DNA of 41,667 nt, from assembly GCA_001464625.1 (NCBI GenBank), contig LNFJ01000083.1:1-41667 (forward strand), in the 5' to 3' direction. The DNA comes from Bacteroidia bacterium Ga0077558. Lineage in GTDB: Bacteria > Bacteroidota > Bacteroidia > Chitinophagales > Chitinophagaceae. Both the position numbers and the translations under genes were made by a program. A model generated the notes under the pieces. It did not search any database and had not been told where the DNA came from. It saw only the letters and a program-made list of their open reading frames with translations. This document shows, piece by piece, positions 15,115 through 24,084 of the stretch (position 1 is the first letter of the stretch; the number at the start of each line of letters is the position of its first letter).

Positions 15115-15171
15115 TGTATTTCTTTGCTCCTTTGCGGCCCTGTCTGCCGACAGGCAGGTTTGCGTGAAAAA
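15115..15171. repeat. Intergenic palindromic repeat between metZ and rluA-like genes
   Basis: CCTGTCTGCCGACAGGCAGG at 15139-15158 is a near-perfect palindrome of a type seen widely between genes in Bacteroidota. It lies within a second common sequence, TTTGCTCCTTTGCGGCC before it and TTTGCGTGAAAAATT after it, so one repeat appears to have inserted into another. It sits at the convergent ends of two genes and could also form a bidirectional terminator-like hairpin. Confidence 0.55.
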
Positions 15172-15912
15172 TTATTTCTTCTTCACCCATTTCTGCAATT
15201 GCTGTAATGTAGCCCGTAGATCTTTTGGCAATTCAGCAGTCAATTCTTTTTTATCGCCTTGTAGAGTAGTAAAAGTTAGCTGATAAGCATGTAGAGCAAG
15301 TCTTGACAGTAACGGTCTTTCTTCCAGCACATCTTTACCCAGCTTAAATTTTTTCTTTTTGAGTGAAGAAAGTAAAACTGGTTTTCCATCTCCATACACT
15401 TCATCACAAACTATAGGATGACCGATCTCTTTCATGTGCACCCGTATCTGGTGTGTTCGTCCCGTATGAATTTGGAACTGCATCCACGAATACAATCCAA
15501 AATCTTCTATCACCTCATAATCAGTTAATGATTCTTTGCCTCTGCGGTTAACGATCATAACCCCACGTTGCACCATATTCTCTGCCAAAGGAAGATTAAT
15601 ACTCCCTTTTGTTTCAGACGGCGAACCAAGCACTAACCCTGCATAAATTTTCTTTGTTAATCGTCCCTCAAATTGTTGTGAAAGATGTTTATGAGTGGCT
15701 TCATTTTTTGCAAAGACAATTAAGCCACTTGTATCTCTGTCAAGCCGGTGCACTGTAAATATTTGCGAATATTTTTCCTGCAATAAACTCTTCAACGAAA
15801 CTTCTTCTCCTTCTCTATCAGGAATAGATAATAAACCAGAAGGTTTATTCAACGCAACAAAATCATCATTCTCAAAAATTAGTAATTCCGAAAGTTTCAT
15901 CGTATTAATCAT
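15172..15912 (-). CDS. RluA-family pseudouridine synthase
   Basis: 246 residues, or 242 from the second Met at 15900. No S4 domain is present; the catalytic domain starts at once with LIFENDDFVALNKPSG. The signature HRLDRDTSGL has the catalytic Asp at residue 58, and HTGRTHQIRVHM is motif III. It isomerises uridine in rRNA or tRNA; which site cannot be told (RluA, TruC and RluC-like branches are all possible). The next gene on this strand, the RluB-like enzyme, ends 21 bases upstream, so the two pseudouridine synthases probably form an operon transcribed leftwards. Confidence 0.9.
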   Translation of the reverse strand: MINTMKLSELLIFENDDFVALNKPSGLLSIPDREGEEVSLKSLLQEKYSQIFTVHRLDRDTSGLIVFAKNEATHKHLSQQFEGRLTKKIYAGLVLGSPSETKGSINLPLAENMVQRGVMIVNRRGKESLTDYEVIEDFGLYSWMQFQIHTGRTHQIRVHMKEIGHPIVCDEVYGDGKPVLLSSLKKKKFKLGKDVLEERPLLSRLALHAYQLTFTTLQGDKKELTAELPKDLRATLQQLQKWVKKK

Positions 15913-15933
15913 TTCAATCAGCGTAATCAGAGG

Positions 15934-16881
15934 TTATTTACCTTTTCCAAAATGCTTCAAATCCCTCACTTCTTTCTCACTCAAAAAGCGAAACTTACCT
16001 CTTTCAATATTTTTCTTCGTCAACCCAGCAAAAATTACTCTATCAAGTCCTTTTACATCATATCCAAGACTTTCAAATATTCTGCGAACAATACGATTGC
16101 GTCCACTATGAATTTCTACACCAACCTGTGTTTTATCTTTCAAATCAGCATAGGCCAATACATCCACACTGGCCGGGCCATCTTCTAATTTTACACCACT
16201 TAATATTTTGTCAAAATCTTTTTTTGTTAATTCTTTATCTAGCGTAACATGATATACTTTTTTTATCTCGTTACTTGGGTGTGTTAATTTTTGTGCCAGC
16301 TCACCATCATTGGTAAGCAATAAAACACCAGAGGTATTTCTATCAAGTCTTCCAACCGGATATACTCTTTCCGTAGTGGCTTTGCCAATAATATCTAAAA
16401 CGGTTTTTCTATTCTGTGGATCATCGGTAGTAGTTATATAATCTTTTGGCTTATTGAGCAGAATATAAACCAGGTTCTTTGCCAAAAATGTCTTCTTGTT
16501 ATTTACATTAATATCATCCGTTGGCAATACTTTATGTCCCGGTTCAGTAACCACTTTACCATTTACTTTTACCAATCCTTTTTTTACCATCTCGGCAGCT
16601 TCACGGCGGCCACAAATACCTGCGTGGGCAATGTATTTATTCAGAGGCATTTGAGTTGAAGGTTGCGGACGACTATGCGTTATCGGTGTAGGAGTTGCAC
16701 TTACAACCGCACCTCTACTTCTAACTCCAGCTTGTTGAGATCTTATTTCAGCTTTCTTTTTCTCGAAAAATTCCTCTTTCTCTTTCTTGAATTTTCTTTT
16801 TTCCTGCTTGAATTGCTCTTTGATAGCTGCGTTACTCTTCTTGGGCTTAAACTTGTCGAAATGACTGGCTTTCTTTTTCAT
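15934..16881 (-). CDS. rluB: RsuA/RluB-family pseudouridine synthase with basic N-terminal extension
   Basis: 315 residues. Residues 1-75 are a low-complexity Lys/Glu/Gln-rich tail (for example KEQFKQEKRKFKKEKEEFFEKKK), an extension common in Bacteroidota versions. An S4 RNA-binding domain (about 79-125, LNKYIAHAGICGRREAAEMVKKG) precedes the catalytic domain, whose GRLDRNTSG motif holds the catalytic Asp180. It modifies U2605-type positions of 23S rRNA if it is a true RluB; RluE/RluF-like activity is possible. It is the upstream gene of the RluA-like enzyme on the minus strand. Confidence 0.88.
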   Translation of the reverse strand: MKKKASHFDKFKPKKSNAAIKEQFKQEKRKFKKEKEEFFEKKKAEIRSQQAGVRSRGAVVSATPTPITHSRPQPSTQMPLNKYIAHAGICGRREAAEMVKKGLVKVNGKVVTEPGHKVLPTDDINVNNKKTFLAKNLVYILLNKPKDYITTTDDPQNRKTVLDIIGKATTERVYPVGRLDRNTSGVLLLTNDGELAQKLTHPSNEIKKVYHVTLDKELTKKDFDKILSGVKLEDGPASVDVLAYADLKDKTQVGVEIHSGRNRIVRRIFESLGYDVKGLDRVIFAGLTKKNIERGKFRFLSEKEVRDLKHFGKGK

Positions 16882-16990
16882 GTGTAGTAGTTTGCTGTTT
16901 TACAACAGTAGTGAGGCGCAAATATAAGAAATCAAATTTTAGTGAAGTTTTTCGAGGGTACACATTTTTAAAAAGGTGTCAATTCTAAAA

Positions 16991-17023
16991 TAAAAACCCG
17001 TCTCGAAACAATCGAAACGGGTT
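16991..17023 (-). terminator. Terminator after the Spy/CpxP-like gene
   Basis: Arms AACCCGT (16995-17001) and ACGGGTT (17017-17023) with an inner TCGA/TCGA pairing; on the minus strand the stem is followed by TTTTATTTTAG. It lies about 22 bases after the stop codon of the minus-strand gene. Confidence 0.75.
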
Positions 17024-17045
17024 GGTTCTCTTCTGCAAAAAACTT

Positions 17046-17696
17046 TTATATAGTTGTCTTCTTTCCTTTTCTTTCAGGGCGTTGTCCTTTACTTTCTTTC
17101 ATCTTCTGCAACTGCTCTTCTGTAAGTATTGATTTCATACTTTCTTTTTGTAGTTTCATCAACTCTTTTACTTTTTCTTTACGTTGTTCGTCACTCAAAG
17201 ATTTGTCTACACGCAATGCTTTCATTTTTGTAGACATTTCAGTTCTATTCTTTTGCATTTTTGCAGACTGCTCATCAGTTAATCCAAGATTGGCTTTCAT
17301 TTTAGCATTCCTTTCTTTCGACATAGCTTCAAATTTGGCTTTGCCTTCAGTTCTTGATTTTTCTAACTGTGCTTTCTGATCGGTAGTAAGAATAGCTTGC
17401 GTTTTTTCTTTATGATCTTTGCGGATGGCCGCCATCTTCTCTCTTGATTCTTTTACTGTAATGCCATCATTCTTTTTTAACTCACTCATTTGCATTCGGA
17501 AGTTTTCATTCTGCGTTTTAAACTTTGCTTTTTGGTCTTCTGTAAGATTCAATTGCTTCATCGCATCATGATGTCCTTTTTTACCAGGATGTTTTTCATA
17601 ACGTTGAGGTCTTTCTGATTTTCTTTCTTTGATTTCTTGTGCTTGCACACCAATTGCCATCGACACTATCAAGGCGGATAAGATTAATTTCTTCAT
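17046..17696 (-). CDS. Spy/CpxP-like periplasmic protein with LTxxQ repeats
   Basis: 216 residues. A signal peptide (KKLILSALIVSMAIGVQAQ) is followed by a very basic, helical protein. The motif LTxxQ occurs repeatedly: LTEDQKAKF (about 51), LTTDQKAQL (about 104), LTDEQSAKM (about 138), LSDEQRKEK (about 165) and LTEEQLQKM (about 191). LTxxQ repeats define the Spy/CpxP group of periplasmic chaperones and stress sensors. Five repeats is more than the usual two, so the protein may be a Bacteroidota expansion (DUF4890-like). It is probably monocistronic, with its own terminator. A role in envelope stress is inferred from the family. Confidence 0.75.
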   Translation of the reverse strand: MKKLILSALIVSMAIGVQAQEIKERKSERPQRYEKHPGKKGHHDAMKQLNLTEDQKAKFKTQNENFRMQMSELKKNDGITVKESREKMAAIRKDHKEKTQAILTTDQKAQLEKSRTEGKAKFEAMSKERNAKMKANLGLTDEQSAKMQKNRTEMSTKMKALRVDKSLSDEQRKEKVKELMKLQKESMKSILTEEQLQKMKESKGQRPERKGKKTTI

Positions 17697-18040
17697 GGTA
17701 TCATTTTTTGTTTTTTAGACGCTGCATATTCACCTTTACCTACGGCAGCAATTGTTATAATTTTTTAACGTACTACAGACCCGTAATTTGTTTCGAGGTT
17801 TAACCCAAGTATGAATTTCTTCGTAAATGGCTTAAATTGAGTATAAGCGGCTTCAGTTTATGCATTGCAAGAAAAATTATTTAACTAGCTGCACTACTAC
17901 TATCATCGTTCCTTGCGTCGCACTCTTCGTCGTTCGGTTCGCTATTCACCATTTGCAAATACCATAATCATATTGCGACATTTCAGATTATACGGAATGA
18001 CAATATTGCAAATTGAAATGAATCTTTACAATTACGGAGT
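17697..18040. other. Gene-free stretch upstream of the Spy-like gene
   Basis: About 340 bases without a convincing ORF on either strand. It must hold the minus-strand promoter of the Spy-like gene, but I could not find a clear TTG/TAnnTTTG pair. The part 17925-17955 (CCTTGCGTCGCACTCTTCGT and neighbours) looks like a dispersed intergenic repeat. The arms ATTTGCAAAT (about 17952) and ATTGCAAATT (about 18006) form a loose inverted repeat. No RNA gene was recognised. Confidence 0.4.
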
Positions 18041-18062
18041 CTAAAACCCTCCTTTGGAGGGT
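18041..18062 (-). terminator. Terminator after rlmN
   Basis: ACCCTCC (18046-18052) pairs with GGAGGGT (18056-18062) around a 3-base loop. Read on the minus strand the stem is followed by TTTTAG. It sits 12 bases past the rlmN stop. Confidence 0.7.
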
Positions 18063-18073
18063 GGGGAGGTCGC

Positions 18074-19120
18074 TTAATCTTTATTCGCCAACTGTCCACA
18101 AGCTGCATCAATATCTTTTCCTCGGCTTCTGCGAAGACGGGCATTCACCCGGTGTTTACCAAGATACTCCATAAAAGCTTGTACTTTTTCTTCTTGCGGC
18201 TTTTGAAACTTGGCCATCTCAATCGGATTGTATTCTATAATATTAATAAGATCTGCAGGAACCTGGCGGTATAGTTTAATTAATTCATCTGCATCTTTTA
18301 AGGAATCATTAAAATTGTTGAACAAAATATATTCAAATGTTATTTCATTCTCCGTTTGTTTATAAAAATAATTCAACGCATCAATCAGCGATTGAATATT
18401 GTTGGTGTCATTAATAGGCATTATCTCATGTCGCTTCAGATCATTAGCTGCATGGAGCGATAAAGCCAATTTGAATTTTACTTTATCATCACCCAATTGA
18501 CGAATACCTTTTGCAACACCAGCTGTAGATACAGTAATACGTCGTGGACTCATTCCCATTCCATGGGGGGAAGTAATTCTTTCAATAGCCTTCAATACAT
18601 TTTTATAGTTCAACAATGGCTCACCCATTCCCATAAAAACAATATTGCTCAGCTTTTTCCCATTCTCTTTTTCACATTGTTCATTAATAATAGCCACCTG
18701 GTCATATATCTCATCAAACTCCAAATTTCTTTTTCTATCCATATAACCGGTAGCACAAAACTTACAACTCAGCGAACAACCTATTTGCGAAGAAACACAA
18801 ACGGTAAAACGGGAAGTAGTTGGAATTAAAACACCTTCTACAAAATGTCCGTCATGGGTTTTGAAACGGGTCTTGATTGTTCCATCTTCAGAATGTTGAA
18901 CCGTGTCAACTGTAAGTCCTGGTAAAGTAAAGTCGGTTGCTAATTTCTGGCGAATAGCTTTTGAAATATTCGTCATACCATCAAAATGCTGCACAGGTTT
19001 CAGCCAAAGCCATTCATATACCTGCTTTGCCCGGAATTTTTTCTCACCCATTTCTTCAAAGTAAGCTTCCAATTCTTCCAGATTAAGTGATCGTATATTC
19101 CGGATGGTATTTTTTGCCAT
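18074..19120 (-). CDS. rlmN: Dual-specificity RNA methyltransferase RlmN
   Basis: 348 residues, the usual length. The radical-SAM motif CSLSCKFC gives Cys115, Cys119 and Cys122 as [4Fe-4S] ligands; MGMGEPLLN and the C-terminal Cys341 (DAACGQLA), which forms the methyl-carrying intermediate, are both present. It makes 2-methyladenosine at A2503 of 23S rRNA and A37 of some tRNAs. Start ATG is 76 bases from the divergent thiolase gene, so the gap must hold two outward promoters. No neighbours on its strand within the window suggest a single-gene unit. Confidence 0.95.
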   Translation of the reverse strand: MAKNTIRNIRSLNLEELEAYFEEMGEKKFRAKQVYEWLWLKPVQHFDGMTNISKAIRQKLATDFTLPGLTVDTVQHSEDGTIKTRFKTHDGHFVEGVLIPTTSRFTVCVSSQIGCSLSCKFCATGYMDRKRNLEFDEIYDQVAIINEQCEKENGKKLSNIVFMGMGEPLLNYKNVLKAIERITSPHGMGMSPRRITVSTAGVAKGIRQLGDDKVKFKLALSLHAANDLKRHEIMPINDTNNIQSLIDALNYFYKQTENEITFEYILFNNFNDSLKDADELIKLYRQVPADLINIIEYNPIEMAKFQKPQEEKVQAFMEYLGKHRVNARLRRSRGKDIDAACGQLANKD

Positions 19121-19196
19121 GCTGCAAAGATAATAAACAGCTGTGCCTGTAAAGGCAATAACGAATCAATTATCTTGCAGCTACTATTAATATATT

Positions 19197-20390
19197 ATGA
19201 ATACAGTTTACATAGTTGATGCCGTAAGAACACCAATCGGTAGATATGGTGGTGCATTGAGCACTATTCGGCCAGATGATTTACTTGCTTATATTATTAA
19301 AGCATTGTTGCAACGCAATACTTCTGTTAATGTTAATGCAATAGAAGATGTAATTGCCGGGGCAGCTAACCAGGCCGGAGAGGATAATCGAAATGTAGCA
19401 AGAATGGCGGCTTTGCTGGCTGGGTTGCCAGTAACGGTTGCTGGAAATACAGTTAACCGTCTTTGCGCATCAGGTTTGCAGGCTATAATGGATAGTGCGA
19501 GACAAATAATGTGCGGTGATGCCGAAATGGTAATTGCGGCCGGTGTAGAAAGTATGACAAGAGCTCCATTTGTGGTAGCAAAAAGCTCTGATGCATTTAG
19601 CCGCTCACAAGAAATGTTTGATACCACAATGGGGTGGCGTTTCGTCAATAAAAATTTATCTGCATTGTATCATCCATATACAATGGGAGAGACGGCGGAG
19701 AATGTAGCATCACAATGGAAGATCAGCAGAACTGAGCAGGATGAATTTGCACTAGCTTCCCAACAAAAATATTTTGTTGCCAAAGCTGCAGATAAATGGG
19801 CAGATGAAATAGCTGCTGTAGAAATGAATAATAAAGGACTCATCAGCTGGATGGTAAATGATGAGCATCCAAGAGAAACTACATTGGAAAAATTGTCTTC
19901 TTTAAAACCTGCATTCATAAAAGAAGGTACAGTCACAGCAGGTAATTCATCTGGTATTAATGATGGTTCAGCCGCTATGTTGCTGGTTAGTGAAGAAGCA
20001 TTGAAAAAATATGGATTAACGCCGCTGGCGAAAATAAAATCAATGGCCGTTGCGGGAGTTGAGCCAGCGATAATGGGAATTGGTCCGGTGCCGGCAACAA
20101 ATAAAGCATTACAAAGAGCAGGGTTGTCTATAAAAGATATTGACCTCATAGAATTAAACGAAGCCTTTGCATCACAATCAATCGCCTGTATTAAGGAATT
20201 GCAACTTAATGCTGCAAAAGTGAATGTAAATGGCGGCGCCATTGCAATCGGCCATCCGCTTGGTTGCAGCGGAGTAAGAATCTCCACCACATTGCTTCAT
20301 GAAATGCGCAGAACCGAATCTAAATATGGGCTTGCCACCATGTGTGTAGGCGTAGGACAAGGAGCAGCAATTATTTTTGAGCAGCTATAA
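19197..20390 (+). CDS. pcaF: Acetyl-CoA acyltransferase, 3-oxoadipyl-CoA thiolase type
   Basis: 397 residues, a complete degradative thiolase. Cys90 (NRLCASGL) is the acyl-bearing residue, His353 (IAIGHPLGCSG) and Cys383 (MCVGVGQG) complete the active site. Internal motifs such as ANQAGEDNRNVARM and TMGWRFVN closely follow PcaF/PaaJ enzymes that split 3-oxoadipyl-CoA into succinyl-CoA and acetyl-CoA. No other beta-ketoadipate or phenylacetate genes are nearby, so a general beta-oxidation thiolase is the alternative. It faces away from rlmN across a 76-base gap. The thiolase call is firm, the substrate less so. Confidence 0.87.
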   Translation: MNTVYIVDAVRTPIGRYGGALSTIRPDDLLAYIIKALLQRNTSVNVNAIEDVIAGAANQAGEDNRNVARMAALLAGLPVTVAGNTVNRLCASGLQAIMDSARQIMCGDAEMVIAAGVESMTRAPFVVAKSSDAFSRSQEMFDTTMGWRFVNKNLSALYHPYTMGETAENVASQWKISRTEQDEFALASQQKYFVAKAADKWADEIAAVEMNNKGLISWMVNDEHPRETTLEKLSSLKPAFIKEGTVTAGNSSGINDGSAAMLLVSEEALKKYGLTPLAKIKSMAVAGVEPAIMGIGPVPATNKALQRAGLSIKDIDLIELNEAFASQSIACIKELQLNAAKVNVNGGAIAIGHPLGCSGVRISTTLLHEMRRTESKYGLATMCVGVGQGAAIIFEQL

Positions 20391-20432
20391 AACAATTCGT
20401 AAGTTTATTATTACTTAAAAACATAATCAACC

Positions 20433-20837
20433 ATGAAAAAAATTTTTCTTTTTGTAATCGGATTTGTTGCTTTTAATGCTGCAATGGCTCAAACAGATTC
20501 TTTAAGTCATTATACCGGCAAATACACTTTCCCGGAAGGCAGCCCTGTTACTGAAATAACGGTTGTACTTGAGAATGGAGTATTATCCGCCACGTCTGCA
20601 ATGGGTAATACGGAACTTCGTAAAACACAAACGGATGTATTTGATATTGTAGCTTTCGGGGGTACTGCTACCTTTAAAAGGAACGCTGAAGGAAAGGTAA
20701 TCGCCGTTCAGATAGTTGTGGGGGATGTAAATATGGAAGGAACAAAATCCGATGGTATAGCCATTTTTAATCAAAAGCAACCAAATCAATCGTTTGCGAA
20801 CTCTTTTATTTCGAAAAAAGCTTGTTATAACGACTAA
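20433..20837 (+). CDS. Small secreted protein, DUF3471-like
   Basis: 134 residues. A signal peptide (KKIFLFVIGFVAFNAAMAQ) precedes a beta-rich domain beginning YTGKYTFPEGSPVTEITVVLENGVLSA and continuing with FDIVAFGGTATFKRNAEGKV, the pattern of the lipocalin-like DUF3471 domain often fused to beta-lactamase-like proteins. Here it stands alone. It lies 42 bases after the thiolase gene. Function unknown; periplasmic or secreted location is inferred from the signal peptide. Confidence 0.65.
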   Translation: MKKIFLFVIGFVAFNAAMAQTDSLSHYTGKYTFPEGSPVTEITVVLENGVLSATSAMGNTELRKTQTDVFDIVAFGGTATFKRNAEGKVIAVQIVVGDVNMEGTKSDGIAIFNQKQPNQSFANSFISKKACYND

Positions 20838-20855
20838 TTACCGTACATATATTTT

Positions 20856-20887
20856 TTGACTATATAGTTACTTCTTCCTTATTTTCG
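20856..20887 (+). promoter_or_regulatory. Probable promoter of the SusC/SusD operon
   Basis: TTG at 20856-20858, 21 bases, TATTTTCG at 20880-20887 (one mismatch from TAnnTTTG). It predicts a leader of about 150 bases before the SusC start at 21046. I found no clear hairpin regulator or anti-sigma-linked motif in the leader. Confidence 0.5.
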
Positions 20888-21045
20888 TGCAGCAAAAATT
20901 AACAACTTGTTGTCTTTTGGACTGACTACGGGTTAAACTGACTGCCAAACTACCACTGCGAGATTCAACTACTCCGTTATATGTTTGTGCCATCAGTGCG
21001 ATTTTGTTGAGGCTATTTAATTTACAATCAAAAAAGGGTTTATTT

Positions 21046-24000
21046 ATGAGAAAATCAATTTTACTCCTATTGGGAGTATTATTCCTTTCATTACAGCTAT
21101 TTGCCCAAAAAACAATTACGGGTAAAGTAACTGATGATAAGGGGTTACCAATTACGAATGCTTCTGTCCTTGTAAAAGGAACAAGAGTGGGTACAGTTAC
21201 AAGAGCAGACGGAACTTTTACAATTGATGTTCCGGCCGGCGGAAGAACACTGGTAATATCTTCAGTAGATATGGTGGAACAGGAAATTGAAATTGGTGCA
21301 CAATCTTCTTTTAGTGTTTCGCTAAAACCTAGTGATAAATCACTGGAAGAAGTTGTGGTAACGGGTTATCAAACAGTGAGGAAAAGAGATGTAGCCTCTG
21401 CTATCTCTAAAATCAATGCAGCAGATATTGAGAACTTACCTGTTGCAAACTTTTCACAGGCAATGCAAGGTCGTGCAGCCGGTGTTGCTATTTCAGCTGC
21501 CAATGGTGTTCCCGGAGGTTCACTTAGTGTAATTATTCGTGGAGTTGGCTCGATCAATGCAGGTACAACACCACTTTATGTTGTTGATGGAGTGCAGTTA
21601 AACACCAATACAGGTTCTATAAGTACCCAAAATAACCCTCTAAACTTTTTAAATCCGGATGATATTGAATCAATCGAAGTGTTGAAAGATGCGGCGGCGG
21701 CTTCAATATATGGTGCAAGAGCGGCAAATGGGGTTATACTTGTTACCACTAAAAAAGGCAAGGTGGGCAAAACTAAATATACAGTTAATACCTATTTAGG
21801 GCAAACTTCCCCATTAAGACAGGTAGATGTCCTGAATACCCAGCAATGGTTGGAATTAAGGACAGAATCTTTGGTAAATGCAGGTAGTAGCTTAGCAGCA
21901 GCAAGAACAACCGCTTTAAGTAATCTGGGTCTTGCTTCAACAACTACACAAGGTAAAATTGATAGCTTACCGACATATAACTGGCAGGATGAAGCCTTTG
22001 GTAGGGGTGCTATTTTAAATAGTGAGGCCTCTCTGCAGGGTGGATCTGCTAATGTAAATTATTATATATCTGCTTCGTATTCCAAACAAACTGCATTTAT
22101 TGCACCAGCCGATTTTCAGCGTGGTGCAATGCTTACCAAGTTAAGTTTTAAGGCAAGCGATAAAATTACAATTGACAACTCTCTTAGCCTTAGTACCTCT
22201 TCTCAGAATGCACCATACAGTATAGGTAATACAGGTTTTGGTAACCCCGCTTATGCCGCGGGTATGATGATACCCATTAACCCCATTTATAATAACGACG
22301 GCAGCTACTTTGGGTTACCGGGAACGGGTCAGAACATAGTTGGTACATTCAATCACAATATTATTGCAACAGGGGAATTGGTTGATTATAGAACCAGGAC
22401 TAATCAGTTTGTTGGAAGTTCATCACTTACTTATAAGGTAACTCCTGAGTTAACTTTGAGAACCTTGATAGGTCTTGATTATCGTCAAACTCAAGATCAC
22501 AGATATACAGATCCAAGAGTAAATGATTTTTTTGCTGTTGGTGGTCGCTTATCAGATCAGGTTGACTGGAATACTAACTTAATCAGTACTACAACTGCTA
22601 ACTATTCTAAACGTATAAAAGATGTACATAGCCTAAATATTCTTGGGGGAATCGAATATCGTAGAGATATCAACGAATGGTTCCAGGCGGACGTAGCCGG
22701 ATTTCCAACTTTTCTGCTACAATATGCAAGTGCCGGTTCCACTGAAGATAATGCAAGTGGTGCATGGACAGGGAGTGCTACTTTTTCTCAGTTTGGAAAA
22801 TTTGGATATACTTACAACAATAAGTATGTTTTCAATTATACAGTTCGCAGAGATGGATCTAGCCGTTTTGGAGAAAACAATAAGTTTGGGTTATTCCAGT
22901 CGGCTCAGGTTGCATGGAACGTAGATCAGGAGGCATTTCTTAAAAATTCAAAAGTTGTATCAGGCCTTAAACTTAGGTATTCATTTGGTCAGGCAGGGAA
23001 TGACCAAATAGGTAACGTTCTCTATGCCCAGCTTTATAGTGCTAGTCGTCTATATGGTGGAGCTTCGGGTATTTTTCCAAGCCAGTTAGGTAATCCTGAT
23101 TTAACTTGGGAAACCAGAGAAGAGAGCAATCTGGGATTAGATTTAAGTCTTTTCAAAAATAAAATTTCCTTAACGGTAGATGCGTATAAGAAAATCAATA
23201 AAGATTTATTGCTTAGCCGCTCGCTATATGGAACCACAGGGTTTACAACTGTGCAACAAAATTTAGGAAAAGTGGAGAATAAAGGTATTGAAGTATTGCT
23301 GGCAGTTTCTCCTTTCGATAGAGGGTTTAAATGGACTTCGACTTTTAATATAGCTTTTCAAGAGAATAAAGTCTTGGAACTATACGATGGATTACAGGCA
23401 TTACCTGGCGATGCGTCAATAAGAGTAGGCTATCCATTAGGGTCTTTCTTTACATCCGAATGGGCTGGTGTGAATCCTGCATTAGGCCGTGGAATGTGGT
23501 ATGATATTAATGGTAATATTACTTATAACCCTACTGCTGCTGACAGAAAAGTGATTGGAGATATTTATCCGTCTCATTTTGGCGGCTGGAATAACCTTTT
23601 TTCTTATAAAGGATTTTCGCTGGAAGCATTTTTGCAATATGAGTATGGCCGTGTAAGGGCTGATGGGCAGTTTCAGCAAATGATGCGTATGGCTGGGGCT
23701 ACTGTTAATACACTTTTATATGGTTATAATACCCGTTGGCAAAAACCTGGTGATATAGTGCCAACTCCTAGAACAGTTAATGGCCTGGCAGATATCAATA
23801 GTGTGGGATGGGGTACTGGTACACGTTATGTCTTTAAAACTGATTATGTTAGGTTGAAGCAAATCACTTTGTCGTACGATGTGCCAGGTCAGGTCATGAA
23901 GAGGTTTAAATTAGAAGGTGCAAGGTTTTATGTACAAGGATTGAATTTATGGACATATACCAAATGGCCAAGTTATGATCCGGAGTTTACTGGCGATAAT

Positions 24001-24057
24001 TTTGGTATTATTCCACAATCCAAAAATGTAATAATGGGCTTGCAACTCAGGTTCTAA
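21046..24057 (+). CDS. SusC/RagA-family TonB-linked outer-membrane protein
   Basis: 1003 residues from ATG 21046, which begins a normal signal peptide (RKSILLLLGVLFLSLQLFAQ); an in-frame TTG at 21004 would add 14 residues in front and is unlikely. Then come a carboxypeptidase-regulatory-like domain (about 22-100), the SusC plug signature LEEVVVTGY and LYVVDGVQL (about 105-185), and a large barrel ending VIMGLQLRF. With SusD it forms a gated nutrient importer in the outer membrane. SusD follows 27 bases later. No glycosidase, peptidase or sensor gene flanks the pair, so the substrate cannot be inferred; oligosaccharides or peptides are typical. Confidence 0.95.
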   Translation: MRKSILLLLGVLFLSLQLFAQKTITGKVTDDKGLPITNASVLVKGTRVGTVTRADGTFTIDVPAGGRTLVISSVDMVEQEIEIGAQSSFSVSLKPSDKSLEEVVVTGYQTVRKRDVASAISKINAADIENLPVANFSQAMQGRAAGVAISAANGVPGGSLSVIIRGVGSINAGTTPLYVVDGVQLNTNTGSISTQNNPLNFLNPDDIESIEVLKDAAAASIYGARAANGVILVTTKKGKVGKTKYTVNTYLGQTSPLRQVDVLNTQQWLELRTESLVNAGSSLAAARTTALSNLGLASTTTQGKIDSLPTYNWQDEAFGRGAILNSEASLQGGSANVNYYISASYSKQTAFIAPADFQRGAMLTKLSFKASDKITIDNSLSLSTSSQNAPYSIGNTGFGNPAYAAGMMIPINPIYNNDGSYFGLPGTGQNIVGTFNHNIIATGELVDYRTRTNQFVGSSSLTYKVTPELTLRTLIGLDYRQTQDHRYTDPRVNDFFAVGGRLSDQVDWNTNLISTTTANYSKRIKDVHSLNILGGIEYRRDINEWFQADVAGFPTFLLQYASAGSTEDNASGAWTGSATFSQFGKFGYTYNNKYVFNYTVRRDGSSRFGENNKFGLFQSAQVAWNVDQEAFLKNSKVVSGLKLRYSFGQAGNDQIGNVLYAQLYSASRLYGGASGIFPSQLGNPDLTWETREESNLGLDLSLFKNKISLTVDAYKKINKDLLLSRSLYGTTGFTTVQQNLGKVENKGIEVLLAVSPFDRGFKWTSTFNIAFQENKVLELYDGLQALPGDASIRVGYPLGSFFTSEWAGVNPALGRGMWYDINGNITYNPTAADRKVIGDIYPSHFGGWNNLFSYKGFSLEAFLQYEYGRVRADGQFQQMMRMAGATVNTLLYGYNTRWQKPGDIVPTPRTVNGLADINSVGWGTGTRYVFKTDYVRLKQITLSYDVPGQVMKRFKLEGARFYVQGLNLWTYTKWPSYDPEFTGDNFGIIPQSKNVIMGLQLRF

Positions 24058-24084
24058 ATCTTTATTTACAGAAAAATACAAATA

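Noticed and set aside
18038..18059. AGTCTA operator copy near rlmN
   Set aside because: Only the left half-site is present and the bases belong to the rlmN terminator.
19289..20290. Long antisense ORFs opposite the thiolase gene
   Set aside because: They mirror the codon structure of a clear thiolase and have no family features.
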